From IMG/VR virus record IMGVR_UViG_3300046690_000084, positions 1-47,130 of that record: a stretch of 47,130 nucleotides of DNA. The stretch is one strand, 5' to 3'. Under the pieces are notes generated by a model. The model saw nothing but the letters and a program-made list of their open reading frames with translations, ran no database searches and was not told the DNA's origin. Positions 1-6,767 of this stretch are shown here, in pieces (positions within the stretch are counted from its first letter, which is position 1; each line of letters begins with the position of its first letter). The position numbers and the translations under genes were made by a program. The DNA is from a virus.

Positions 1-233
1 CGGGTCCCATCGCTTCCGTGTGACGCCTGACGGGCTCGTATTGGAAGTAGGCTACAGCTACTTCGCGTCCCAGCCTAATGGCGTGTGCGTCTGGAAGAAC
101 GACTACCGGCGCGCAACGGCTGACGACATCACTGACCCGAGCCTGCTAGTTGGCGTATCGGGTTCGTGAGGTTGACGGCCTCGACGAAGAGATTGTCGAC
201 GTCATCCGAGAGCTTCACGAAGAAGTCTTCGGT
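1..233. repeat. Left copy of the 233-bp terminal redundancy
   Basis: Bases 1-233 repeat at 46898-47130 in direct orientation. The copies differ only at 41 (t/c), 49 (a/g), 76 (t/c) and 106 (c/t). All four are third-position changes that are silent in the gene running through the repeat, and 107-233 is identical. This shows the sequence closes on itself. It could be a real direct terminal repeat, but those are normally identical, so overlap of two strain variants in an assembly is equally likely. Confidence 0.9.
2..169 (+). CDS. Small hypothetical protein, C-terminal part (gene cut by window edge)
   Basis: This is the last 55 codons of the gene that appears complete at 46881-47066, here without its start because the map opens inside it. 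The protein is short, soluble and rich in aromatic and charged residues. It has no domain I recognise. It ends TGA at 167-169 and overlaps the following GNAT gene by 20 bases, which suggests translational coupling. Confidence 0.7.
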   Translation, partial: GSHRFRVTPDGLVLEVGYSYFASQPNGVCVWKNDYRRATADDITDPSLLVGVSGS

Positions 234-596
234 GACAGCGCCCCAAATGTTTCTGCAGCGGAGGCGGCTCGCGGTCATTGGTGGCTGGCTTTCGCAGTTG
301 ATGGCAGGCGAGAGCTTGCCGGTTTCTGCGGCCTCACGCCCACCTATGCAGACCCCGGCTTGGGCTACCTTAAGAGAGCCGGTGTCCGACGACCCCATCG
401 TGGACAAGGCCTGCAGAGACGCTTTGTCCGAGTACGTGAAGCGAAAGCGCGCAGGCTGGGGTATCGAGGCATCATCACCGACACCTCCGACAACCCTTCG
501 TCAGCCAACAACCTAATCAAGTGCGGTTACCGCATGTTCACCCCGGAGCACCCTTGGGGCTTCCGGCACACCTGCTATTGGGAGAAGAACCTATGA
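150..596 (+). CDS. GNAT-family N-acetyltransferase
   Basis: This 148-residue protein has the GNAT fold signature. A beta strand (LAGFCGL, about residues 55-62) leads to a strand ending in AGVRRPHRGQGLQRR (about 77-90), which is the acetyl-CoA pyrophosphate-binding motif A of form R/Q-x-x-G-x-G/A. Then come a helix, a strand (GIITDTSDNP) and the motif-B stretch SSANNLIKCGYR. GNAT enzymes move an acetyl group from acetyl-CoA to an amine; the substrate here is unknown. Phage GNATs may modify host proteins, tRNA or antibiotics. Start is TTG at 150, the only start that keeps the N-terminal helix; ATGA overlap with the next gene. Confidence 0.85.
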   Translation: MAYRVREVDGLDEEIVDVIRELHEEVFGDSAPNVSAAEAARGHWWLAFAVDGRRELAGFCGLTPTYADPGLGYLKRAGVRRPHRGQGLQRRFVRVREAKARRLGYRGIITDTSDNPSSANNLIKCGYRMFTPEHPWGFRHTCYWEKNL

Positions 597-790
597 GCAA
601 ATTCTTTGTCATCGTCGACCCGGAAAGCACTGACGCATTCATCGACACTGTCGACGAAGTGCCGAAGGCCTACGAGAGCGAGGCTGAGGCGATTGCTGCC
701 GCGAAGAACTACAGCGTCTTCTGTTACGTGGTGAAGGCTGTCGTCGCCATCACGCCGGTAGAGCGCCACAAGGTCACCAAGCTTGCATGA
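593..790 (+). CDS. Hypothetical protein, 65 aa
   Basis: A small acidic protein beginning MSKFFVIVDP and ending in a basic KVTKLA tail. It is ATGA-coupled to the GNAT gene upstream and to the lipoprotein gene downstream. The pattern beta strand, acidic helix (YESEAEAIAAAKNY), strand suggests a small alpha/beta fold. No family recognised. Confidence 0.65.
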   Translation: MSKFFVIVDPESTDAFIDTVDEVPKAYESEAEAIAAAKNYSVFCYVVKAVVAITPVERHKVTKLA

Positions 791-1143
791 AGAAACTTCT
801 GATCGTCCCTCTCTTCGGCCTGCTGGCTTGGCTTGGAAGCTGCAGCTACTCCTCTCTCGTGCGTCTGACCCCTTCGGAGATCATCCGGCAGGAGCACGCC
901 GCCGTGAACTCTTCGCTGCCGAGTATCCCGTCACTGCCTCAGATCACAGTGCCGACCTTCAACCCACCTCAGCAGCCCACGGTGCACAAGCCTGTCTCCC
1001 ATCGTGGTGTCGCTGCAAAGACGAGCCCGAAGGTTGTCCCAACGCCAATCCCGTATGTTGCGGAGGAGCCTTCTGTCGTCACGCCCGAGCTTGAGTGTAT
1101 CTTCCCTCTCAGCCTCATACCTGGTTGTCGGCCGCAGCAATGA
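787..1143 (+). CDS. Proline-rich lipoprotein, 118 aa
   Basis: The N-terminus has a lipoprotein signal: MKK, a hydrophobic stretch (LLIVPLFGLLAWLG) and the lipobox LGSC, with Cys19 as the expected lipidated residue. The mature part is rich in Pro and Val with PxxP-like runs (residues about 45-100) and two more Cys near the C-terminus. Such proteins sit at the outer or inner membrane. An Rz1-like outer-membrane spanin is conceivable from the lipobox and proline content, but Rz1 is usually nested in an i-spanin gene and none is visible here. Superinfection exclusion is another possibility. Confidence 0.7.
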   Translation: MKKLLIVPLFGLLAWLGSCSYSSLVRLTPSEIIRQEHAAVNSSLPSIPSLPQITVPTFNPPQQPTVHKPVSHRGVAAKTSPKVVPTPIPYVAEEPSVVTPELECIFPLSLIPGCRPQQ

Positions 1144-1247
1144 TCATCATCACCAAAGACCCTGAGTTGGTCAAAGGCCTTCTGGCTTCCGGCTGGTGGC
1201 GCAAAGGCAACACCTTCGTCTGGATACACGCCATAGGCCGCGCGTGA
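1140..1247 (+). CDS. Tiny hypothetical protein, 35 aa
   Basis: ATG overlaps the stop of the lipoprotein gene (ATGA), and its own stop overlaps the GTG of the next gene. The sequence starts MIIITKDPELV and contains a WW pair. It is probably expressed because of the coupled overlaps on both sides. Function unknown. Confidence 0.5.
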   Translation: MIIITKDPELVKGLLASGWWRKGNTFVWIHAIGRA

Positions 1248-1354
1248 ACGAGGCTGACCTCTTCACGTTCGAAATGTTCACCCTGCTGCCCTTCGTCTAC
1301 TGGATGAAGATCATGCAGGCCCACACTGAATTCATGGAGGACCTGTGTCCCTAG
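1244..1354 (+). CDS. Tiny hypothetical protein, 36 aa
   Basis: GTG start overlaps the previous stop (GTGA). The middle is hydrophobic and aromatic (FTLLPFVYWM), perhaps membrane-associated. It overlaps the next GTG start by 10 bases. Function unknown. Confidence 0.45.
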   Translation: MNEADLFTFEMFTLLPFVYWMKIMQAHTEFMEDLCP

Positions 1355-1599
1355 CTGACCGCCAACGTAAACACGAAGCGACCCACGAGCGCACTCTCGA
1401 CCAGCAGATTCTCGACGCGCTCCTGCGTATCGAAGAGAGCTTGATCAAATACGGTCAGGCCTTCTCCAAGGTTGACGAAGAGGGCAACGTCGAGTTCATC
1501 CCACTTGAGAACGTCATCACCAACGTGACGCCGCAGGAGACGCCGCTGACCAAGAAGGTGACCAAGCGCTTCGCTGGTCCCAAGGTCGACCGCCTGTGA
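1345..1599 (+). CDS. Hypothetical protein, 84 aa, helical
   Basis: GTG start. The first 45 residues are strongly charged and predicted helical (DRQRKHEATHERTLDQQI then LLRIEESLIKYG), which fits a short coiled coil. A Thr/Val-rich segment and a basic C-terminus follow. The tight overlaps place it in one polycistron with its neighbours. No family recognised. Confidence 0.6.
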   Translation: MSLADRQRKHEATHERTLDQQILDALLRIEESLIKYGQAFSKVDEEGNVEFIPLENVITNVTPQETPLTKKVTKRFAGPKVDRL

Positions 1600-1760
1600 T
1601 CCGATGCTTCGCGTGGGTGCCACGCATCAAGAGCCAAGGCGTCCGTAGGTTCCTCATGTGCCTAGTGGCCGTGCCTGTGCTCCTCGAATACCTCGTCAAC
1701 GCGCCCATCGCGTTTACGCTGGACTTCATCAACCTCTGGAAAATGGATTCCCATGTTTGA
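1596..1760 (+). CDS. Small membrane protein, 54 aa
   Basis: GTG start overlapping the previous stop (GTGA). The N-terminus is basic (residues 1-18). A transmembrane-like segment, LMCLVAVPVLLEYLVNAPIA, covers about residues 20-40. The positive-inside pattern suggests N-in topology. It could be a small membrane effector or holin-like, but the lysis genes lie elsewhere. Confidence 0.55.
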   Translation: MIRCFAWVPRIKSQGVRRFLMCLVAVPVLLEYLVNAPIAFTLDFINLWKMDSHV

Positions 1761-1923
1761 CATCAAGAAGGTCGAAGCTGAGGCTCTCAAAGAACTCAGC
1801 GACGAGAAGGCGACTGCCGCCAAGTCGAAGATCAAGGCCAAGCTGAAGCAGATTGCTGACGCCGAGCGTATCGTCTCCAACCTGCGCGACGAGTATGGCG
1901 TTCTCCTCCGCGACATCGGGTGA
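1753..1923 (+). CDS. Hypothetical coiled-coil protein, 56 aa
   Basis: Almost entirely helical, with alternating Ala, Lys and Glu (EALKELSDEKATAAKSKIKA) and hydrophobic residues spaced as a heptad. It overlaps its upstream neighbour by 8 bases and its downstream neighbour by 29. Function unknown. Confidence 0.55.
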   Translation: MFDIKKVEAEALKELSDEKATAAKSKIKAKLKQIADAERIVSNLRDEYGVLLRDIG

Positions 1924-2476
1924 CGCCCGCCTCCTGTCCCGTCCCATTCGTATTGAGTGGGCGGGATGGGAGACCAACACATACCGCCTGCAGCAAGCAG
2001 GCTGGAAGCTGAGCGCCGAGCAGGACTACTACCAAGGCCGTATGCGGCTGGCGATGCAGCACGAGCGCATGAACCTCTACGCCATGTCGCGGATGTCCGA
2101 ATTCGAATACGAGCGCGCTGCTCGTGATCGGGGTTACGAGCTTCCGATGATCGTCATGCAGGCCATGGGCCGCGAGGTGTTCATTCAGGAGCACGGAAGG
2201 ATCGACTGGGGCTTCAATGCGATTGACGCCAAGCCCTGCTTTACCGAGAACAAGATCACCCGCATCGAAGACCTAGCGCACTTCGCTGCGCCGCTGGTTC
2301 GCTGCAACGAGGTGATCATCCCCGAGGAGAGCGTGCCTAAGCTGATGGAGCGTATCCTTGAGCTCCAGCAGCCTGCGCGCACTGACCGCATCAAAGAGCA
2401 GATGCGCAGTCCTGAAGGCTACGACCGGCAACCTCAACAGAAGTTTCAAGCACAAATCATTTCCCTAGCAGCGTGA
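1895..2476 (+). CDS. Hypothetical protein, 193 aa
   Basis: ATG at 1895 is the likely start because it couples to the preceding gene; the frame is open upstream but without a better start. The central part is rich in Tyr, Arg and Met (WKLSAEQDYYQGRMRLAMQ), and a conserved-looking segment reads ELPMIVMQAMGREVFIQEHG near residues 85-105. No catalytic motif or membrane segment is evident. It lies among small genes near the end of the plus-strand block. I do not recognise the family. Confidence 0.6.
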   Translation: MAFSSATSGDARLLSRPIRIEWAGWETNTYRLQQAGWKLSAEQDYYQGRMRLAMQHERMNLYAMSRMSEFEYERAARDRGYELPMIVMQAMGREVFIQEHGRIDWGFNAIDAKPCFTENKITRIEDLAHFAAPLVRCNEVIIPEESVPKLMERILELQQPARTDRIKEQMRSPEGYDRQPQQKFQAQIISLAA

Positions 2477-2667
2477 CAGTTCACAAACTCACCAAGGACA
2501 ACCACCCGCCGCGTGGCGAGCGTGTGTGGCTCTGGCGTGACGACAGCCATCAGTGGGTTGTCGATCGCATGAGCACAAGCATCATAGTCTGGCTGGAGCA
2601 TCCAGAACTCGCCTACACCCATTGGGCGGCGTTGGTCGAACCTCCGAAGCCTGACCAATGGGGTTAG
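2473..2667 (+). CDS. Hypothetical protein, 64 aa
   Basis: GTG start overlapping the stop upstream (GTGA). Trp-rich (WLWRDDSHQWVVD) with a beta-rich pattern, resembling a small SH3-like or barrel fold, though I cannot assign it. It overlaps the next ATG by 10 bases. Confidence 0.6.
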   Translation: MTVHKLTKDNHPPRGERVWLWRDDSHQWVVDRMSTSIIVWLEHPELAYTHWAALVEPPKPDQWG

Positions 2668-2999
2668 CTCCCGACCTCGCAGCCCGCAAGATCATCGTCG
2701 CGGCCTACATGTATTACGTGCTCGACGATGGTCCGATGACCGACCACGAGTACGACGCGATGTCGAAGTATGTCGCTGAGAACTGGGACCAACTCGACCC
2801 TGTGCGCCAATGGCAGCTTGGGGACCCCGGGTCTACGGCGGCCGGTGGAAGCCACATCAAGTTCACGGTGATCGCAGTCGACTGTGCACGCCGTCTCTTC
2901 TGGGACCGCAACAAGCGGACCTCCGATTACCCTTACCCACACAAGTGGAAGACCGACAAGCAAATGAAACTGCGTTACGTGACGGCGGTGGCCGCATGA
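2658..2999 (+). CDS. Protein with a ligase domain Ia-like motif, 113 aa
   Basis: Residues 9-45 (AAYMYYVLDDGPMTDHEYDAM and flanks) resemble the N-terminal Ia segment of NAD-dependent DNA ligases, where a YY...D..xSDAEYD pattern helps bind NMN/NAD. The rest of a ligase is absent (no KxDG nucleotidyl-transfer motif), so this cannot be a functional ligase. A stand-alone NAD- or ligase-binding domain is possible but unproven. The C-terminal half is basic (YPYPHKWKTDKQMK). Confidence 0.6.
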   Translation: MGLAPDLAARKIIVAAYMYYVLDDGPMTDHEYDAMSKYVAENWDQLDPVRQWQLGDPGSTAAGGSHIKFTVIAVDCARRLFWDRNKRTSDYPYPHKWKTDKQMKLRYVTAVAA

Positions 3000-3163
3000 G
3001 TGAGACCCACCGCTACCGCGTCATCCGTTGGCGCAGGATCGTAGAGGACGCTGTGGTTGACGCTGCGTCCCGAGACGAGGCCTTCGATACAGCCGACAGC
3101 AACGATAGCTGGCAGATCATCGACGAGCAGACTGTCGATACCGAGTGCGAAGAACTGCACTGA
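2996..3163 (+). CDS. Small acidic hypothetical protein, 55 aa
   Basis: ATGA overlap with the gene before. A basic N-terminal strand (HRYRVIRWRRIV) is followed by an acidic half. It is the last gene of the plus-strand block; the bidirectional terminator begins about 8 bases after its stop. Confidence 0.6.
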   Translation: MSETHRYRVIRWRRIVEDAVVDAASRDEAFDTADSNDSWQIIDEQTVDTECEELH

Positions 3164-3170
3164 CGCAAAA

Positions 3171-3212
3171 AACCCCCAAGGAACCCATTACGGGATTCTT
3201 GGGGGTATTTTT
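3171..3212. terminator. Bidirectional rho-independent terminator between converging blocks
   Basis: CCCCCAAG (3173-3180) pairs with CTTGGGGG (3198-3205), with further pairing inside (GAACCC with GGGATTC). The stem is flanked by an A-run on the left (AAAAAA from 3167) and TATTTTT on the right (3206-3212). It therefore works as a terminator on both strands, as expected where the two transcription blocks meet. Confidence 0.9.
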
Positions 3213-3216
3213 CGAT

Positions 3217-3549
3217 TTAGGCCTTCGGGGCCCGGGGATCACCCGGGAGGAAGGTGGCCACGGGGACCACAGGGCCGAGGGGCAGCGCAGGAGCCACAGG
3301 GGCGGGCGCAGGGACGTCCACAACGGGAGCCGGGGCAACTAGAGCCGCAGCGACCGCAACGAGTCCTACGGCCTCCGCAGGGCTGGTAACAGCCGCCACC
3401 AGTTGGGCCGTGAGAGCGTCGATGTCGGACTGGGCCGCAGCTACGGAAGCCTCAGCAACCGCCTGAGCGGCCTTGGCTGCGTCACGGTCGGCCGCCAGAG
3501 AGGCGACGCGGGTGATCGCGTCAGTGAGTTTGGAGAGATCAAGAGCCAT
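3217..3549 (-). CDS. Ala/Pro-rich small virion-region protein, 110 aa
   Basis: Starts at the ATG at 3549 with an AAGGA ribosome site just upstream. Residues 1-60 are an Ala-rich coiled-coil helix (LSKLTDAITRVASLAADRDA onward). Residues 65-105 are an Ala/Val/Pro-rich repetitive tail (APAPVVDVPAPAPVAPALP). Similar short proteins often close phage tail/lysis operons. Last gene of the minus-strand block. Function unknown. Confidence 0.65.
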   Translation of the reverse strand: MALDLSKLTDAITRVASLAADRDAAKAAQAVAEASVAAAQSDIDALTAQLVAAVTSPAEAVGLVAVAAALVAPAPVVDVPAPAPVAPALPLGPVVPVATFLPGDPRAPKA

Positions 3550-3563
3550 TGGGGGTCCTTGTG

Positions 3564-4919
3564 TTAGCCGGAGAATGCGCCGTTGGCGTAGACCAGACCC
3601 TGCTTGAAGGTTGGCAGGCGCAGCGTGATGGTGATGGTGCCTGCGGCGAAGAAGATTACGTTGAGGAGCATCTGCGTGTACCACTGAGCCGTCGAGCCGG
3701 GCAGAAGCGCAGAGGGCTGCGTCTTCGGCGTACGGAGCCTCATAGAGTAGGCTGAGGCAGGGCTCACCCACGAAGCGACGTTGGAGTACATGTCGTACGT
3801 AGACGCACCCACGTTCGAGCCAGAGACCACCGTGCCAATGGCGTTGGTGAGATACGGGACAGCCACGTTTGAGGCGCCCGCCGTCACGTCAACATCGACG
3901 CCGCACGTGAGATAGCTGGCGAGCGTCCAGAGGCCGTTCGCAGGCTGTGCCATAAGGAACTGTACGGTCCCTGCGCCCGTCGTGGTGATCGCGAACGTCA
4001 CATCGTTACCGAGGCCATTGGCGTTGGCTACCGAGGTCACGTTGACCGTGGAGCCTGCGGGACCAGTGACGGTGAGGCCACCAGGTATGTTGCCTGTGCC
4101 CCCGATGGTCGTGCGGATGCCACCAGTCAGCGTATTGAACAGCGGGTTGGCGAACAGCTCGCGGCTGTAGGTCGAGTTGACCATCGCGATGTTCGATGGG
4201 CCGCCCATGCTACCTAGGACGACAGGATCGAGCAGGGGCTTCCAGACGTTGATCGCTTCAGCAAACGCCATCGCCGGATAAGCGTGCGTGCCGTCGCTGG
4301 AGTAACCTGCCTTGAAGGCGATAGCCGTCGCTGAGCTTGTCGCGTTGTAGATGAAGGGTCGCGGATCGACGAAGGTAGCGTTCGGCGTCACGTCGCACCA
4401 CGCCTTCAGCATATCCGAGCCTAGGAAAGCCTGAGCAACCAGCGCCGCAGCGAGCCCGGTCGAGCCCGGCTCAGCCGTGATGATCACACGCTTACCAAGC
4501 GCAAGAGCTTTGTTGGCAGCCGCGATGATAGCGTTGACCGACACCTGAGCGACGTTGGTCGCTGTGACTACGATGCCGTCCGTGTTGGTGTAGGGGAATA
4601 CGCCAGCGTTCGGGACCGCAGCGAGCGCGTTGACCATCGGCTTGTCGAACACAAGCCAGCCTGACTTGCTCGCGAGCGCCTGAGAGAGGTTGGTGTTGAT
4701 GTACTGATCCGGGGTCTTGCCCGAGATGCCCAGCGTGAGGCCAAGCTTGTACTTGTGATTGCTCAGCGCGCGGACCCAAGGAAACCAATGGTTCGCCTCA
4801 GTGCCACGACCGCTACCGCCGATAGCCGAAACAATCGCGTCACAGCGGCTGTCGCCAATGAAATCGAAGGTGTCCCAAAGGAGCGCCGGTGACTGCCCCG
4901 GGAGAATGAGCTTAGCCAT
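3564..4919 (-). CDS. Tail-associated SGNH/GDSL-type hydrolase, 451 aa
   Basis: The N-terminal ~230 residues have the SGNH pattern: FIGDSRCD with nucleophile Ser24 in the GDS block, a GSGRG loop, and SSDGTH carrying the catalytic Asp209 and His212. Such enzymes remove acetyl or other ester groups from glycans. The C-terminal ~220 residues are Thr/Gly/Val-rich and beta-like, typical of tail or receptor-binding modules (e.g. a jelly-roll segment). Its place after the lysis genes and in the virion block suggests a tail-tip enzyme acting on O-acetylated host polysaccharide. Substrate is inferred, not shown. The start overlaps the stop of the 89-aa gene (TAATG type). Confidence 0.75.
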   Translation of the reverse strand: MAKLILPGQSPALLWDTFDFIGDSRCDAIVSAIGGSGRGTEANHWFPWVRALSNHKYKLGLTLGISGKTPDQYINTNLSQALASKSGWLVFDKPMVNALAAVPNAGVFPYTNTDGIVVTATNVAQVSVNAIIAAANKALALGKRVIITAEPGSTGLAAALVAQAFLGSDMLKAWCDVTPNATFVDPRPFIYNATSSATAIAFKAGYSSDGTHAYPAMAFAEAINVWKPLLDPVVLGSMGGPSNIAMVNSTYSRELFANPLFNTLTGGIRTTIGGTGNIPGGLTVTGPAGSTVNVTSVANANGLGNDVTFAITTTGAGTVQFLMAQPANGLWTLASYLTCGVDVDVTAGASNVAVPYLTNAIGTVVSGSNVGASTYDMYSNVASWVSPASAYSMRLRTPKTQPSALLPGSTAQWYTQMLLNVIFFAAGTITITLRLPTFKQGLVYANGAFSG

Positions 4920-5188
4920 TAGCCCTCCTGCAGGATTGCGAGGGTCGTGGCCGCTGCGCCGATGGCGTAGATGTCAATCGTAGATTCCATGACGAGTGCC
5001 GCACCAGCGATGATGGGGAAGCCTGTGGAGACCGTGACGTTCGCGTTGTTGCCAACGTAGGCCGTAGCGGAGCCCGTGTTGTAGAGAGTGACGGTGTCTC
5101 GACCGGACGCGCCGGGGACAACCTTGGTAGCCGCAGTCGTTACTGCGACCTGCGAGGTGCCGAAGCCCTCGCTCATTTTCTGAGACAT
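4919..5188 (-). CDS. Small beta-rich structural protein, 89 aa
   Basis: A soluble, Ala/Thr/Val-rich protein with short alternating strands (TVTLYNTGSATAYVG, NVTVSTGFPI). This resembles small decoration or tail-fibre-associated beta-sandwich proteins. It overlaps the SGNH-hydrolase gene by one base, so the two are probably co-translated and may form one tail component. Function is inferred from position only. Confidence 0.6.
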   Translation of the reverse strand: MSQKMSEGFGTSQVAVTTAATKVVPGASGRDTVTLYNTGSATAYVGNNANVTVSTGFPIIAGAALVMESTIDIYAIGAAATTLAILQEG

Positions 5189-5352
5189 CAGTCCTTCTTG
5201 AAGAACGTAGAGTAAATGGTGGTGACGATTTTGGTCGCGATCCAGATGCCGCCGAGGACGGCTACAGTGAATTGGACGTACGGATTGAGCGTGTCGATCC
5301 AGAGAGGAGCGGTGACCATCACGCCCGCGCCTGCAGTGGTTACGGTGTCCAT
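5188..5352 (-). CDS. Small one-TM membrane protein, holin-like, 54 aa
   Basis: One hydrophobic segment (VQFTVAVLGGIWIATKIVTTIY, about residues 28-48) precedes a basic C-terminus (FFKKD). The ATG at 5352 overlaps the upstream stop; a longer version starting at 5370 is possible. Size and location beside two other membrane proteins and the endolysin suggest a class III-like holin or antiholin. Confidence 0.55.
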   Translation of the reverse strand: MDTVTTAGAGVMVTAPLWIDTLNPYVQFTVAVLGGIWIATKIVTTIYSTFFKKD

Positions 5353-5783
5353 TAGATTCTCTTGGTCCATGCGGCTGTGAGCCCGGCTACGAGAGTTGAC
5401 GCCCCTGTGAGGGTGAAGACTGAGCCGACGACCATCTGGCCATAGCTAAGCTCCTCCGTAGGGACCCGGAGGACAGCATGTGCCGCGTCGATACCTGTGG
5501 CCCACTGCCACAGATACGGGAACGTGCTGACGAAGAAGATGAGTGAGTGATAGCTCAACACGGGGAAGACCCCGAGGCCCCACGCGACCCAGAAGATGGG
5601 GTGCGAGAACATCGCCATCGTCACGTCCTTCACTGCAGCGAAGTGCGCAGTGTCTGCCGATAGTGCGGCGACGGTGACGTCTTTGGCGTTGTTGCTTTGG
5701 ACCTGTGCAGTGTCTTGGGCCTTGTTGAAGAGACCCAAGAGCAACTGCGGGAGCTTAAGCACTAAGCCCCAGAGGAAGTTCAT
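5352..5783 (-). CDS. Membrane protein in lysis cassette, holin-like, 143 aa
   Basis: An amphipathic N-terminus (FLWGLVLKLPQLLLGLFNKA) is followed by a polar helix (residues 20-55) and about three hydrophobic segments (IFWVAWGLGVFPVLSYH, LIFFVSTFPYLWQWA, MVVGSVFTLTGASTLVAGLT). This fits a multi-span holin, like the three-TM holins of alphaproteobacterial phages and gene-transfer agents. It lies between the 54-aa membrane protein and the 83-aa two-TM protein. Which of the three is the true holin cannot be told from sequence alone. Confidence 0.6.
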   Translation of the reverse strand: MNFLWGLVLKLPQLLLGLFNKAQDTAQVQSNNAKDVTVAALSADTAHFAAVKDVTMAMFSHPIFWVAWGLGVFPVLSYHSLIFFVSTFPYLWQWATGIDAAHAVLRVPTEELSYGQMVVGSVFTLTGASTLVAGLTAAWTKRI

Positions 5784-6031
5784 TCGTCTTCCTCAAGAGG
5801 CGTGGTGGCAGGCGTAACGGCCAGCATCGGTCGCACGAAGGCGAGCACGAAGGGCAGGCAACCGACGATCAGGTCGGCAACGCTCTCTGACACAACGTGC
5901 ATAAGGATGGGCTTGAGGTCGATGACGCCGAGCCAGTCGAGGATGCCGGGGGCTGCGGCGAGGAGGAGGATGGCGATAGCGTGCCATCGGACTTCAATTC
6001 GGGCCCAGAGGTCAGCGAGATAGGCTCGCAT
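5780..6031 (-). CDS. Two-TM holin-like protein, 83 aa
   Basis: The start is ATG at 6031 with AAGGA about 10 bases upstream. The N-terminus is cytoplasmic and charged (MRAYLADLWARIEVRWH). Two hydrophobic stretches follow (AIAILLLAAAPGILDWLGV, SVADLIVGCLPFVLAFVRPM), then a short acidic tail (EEDE). The pattern fits a class II holin that makes holes so the endolysin can reach the wall. Its first 163 bases overlap the 3' end of the endolysin gene in another frame. Confidence 0.7.
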   Translation of the reverse strand: MRAYLADLWARIEVRWHAIAILLLAAAPGILDWLGVIDLKPILMHVVSESVADLIVGCLPFVLAFVRPMLAVTPATTPLEEDE

Positions 6032-6756
6032 GGGATTTGGTCCTTGTAGGCGGCAGCGAGGTGCGAGTTGTGCACGGCGTGCCAGATGAAATAGAGAAGG
6101 CCGAAGCCCACAACGAGCCCGAGGACACACAAGCCAACCTCGGTCGAAGTGTCGAGAGAGCCGAGGTGCGCCAAGATGGGCGAGGAGCCTGCGGTCGCCG
6201 TAGCGCCTGCAGTGTGCTTGGTTGCCTTGGACGCGGCCTCAGCAGCCCGACGCTCCATTGAGGGTCCCACAGGTTTCCCTGCGGCCTCTACGGCCATGCG
6301 GACGCCAGTGGCCTGCACGTCAGCGACGCGGCGGCCCCAGCCCTTCCCGAAGAACTGCCATGTGCGGAGGTTCTGCAGGAAGGACATGCGAGCTCGGGTT
6401 TGGGCCTTCACGTAGTTGATAGGCGAGAGCTTCTGTGCGTCGAGCTTATCTCGGAGCTTGAGAGCCCGTGAGACGCCGCTGTTGACGCCGAAGTCGAAGT
6501 CAACGAAGTCGGGACCGGACGCACGATCATCGCAGCCCATAGCGCCCCAATACTTGAAGCGATAGATGGCGACGGCGACTGACCGAGGCATGTTCTTGAC
6601 GTCGGACGGGGAAGCGTCGTGCTTCCAGTACATGCGAGCGTCGGCAATCGTGATGCCCCAGTTGGTCGCGTGACCTGGATCATTCTTGTTGTTCGTGTAG
6701 CCGCCTTCGTAGGTGAGCGTCTTGCTGATGCTCGCCTCGCGGTTCAGTGCGGTCAT
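5869..6756 (-). CDS. Endolysin, GH108-type lysozyme with C-terminal membrane segment, 295 aa
   Basis: ATG at 6756 follows a TAAGGAAA ribosome site. The N-terminus holds the GH108 signature TYEGGYTNN-DPGHATNWGIT, with Glu17 the expected catalytic acid. The stretch to residue ~170 includes a peptidoglycan-binding-3-like part (RTWQFFGKGWGRRVADVQ). A transmembrane segment follows (VGLCVLGLVVGFGLLYFIW, about residues 210-230), then a Ser/Pro-rich tail. It cleaves peptidoglycan glycan chains. A C-terminal anchor is unusual and may hold the enzyme at the inner membrane until lysis. The last ~54 residues overlap the holin-like gene and have low complexity. Confidence 0.85.
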   Translation of the reverse strand: MTALNREASISKTLTYEGGYTNNKNDPGHATNWGITIADARMYWKHDASPSDVKNMPRSVAVAIYRFKYWGAMGCDDRASGPDFVDFDFGVNSGVSRALKLRDKLDAQKLSPINYVKAQTRARMSFLQNLRTWQFFGKGWGRRVADVQATGVRMAVEAAGKPVGPSMERRAAEAASKATKHTAGATATAGSSPILAHLGSLDTSTEVGLCVLGLVVGFGLLYFIWHAVHNSHLAAAYKDQIPCEPISLTSGPELKSDGTLSPSSSSPQPPASSTGSASSTSSPSLCTLCQRALPT

Positions 6757-6767
6757 AGAGTATTTCC

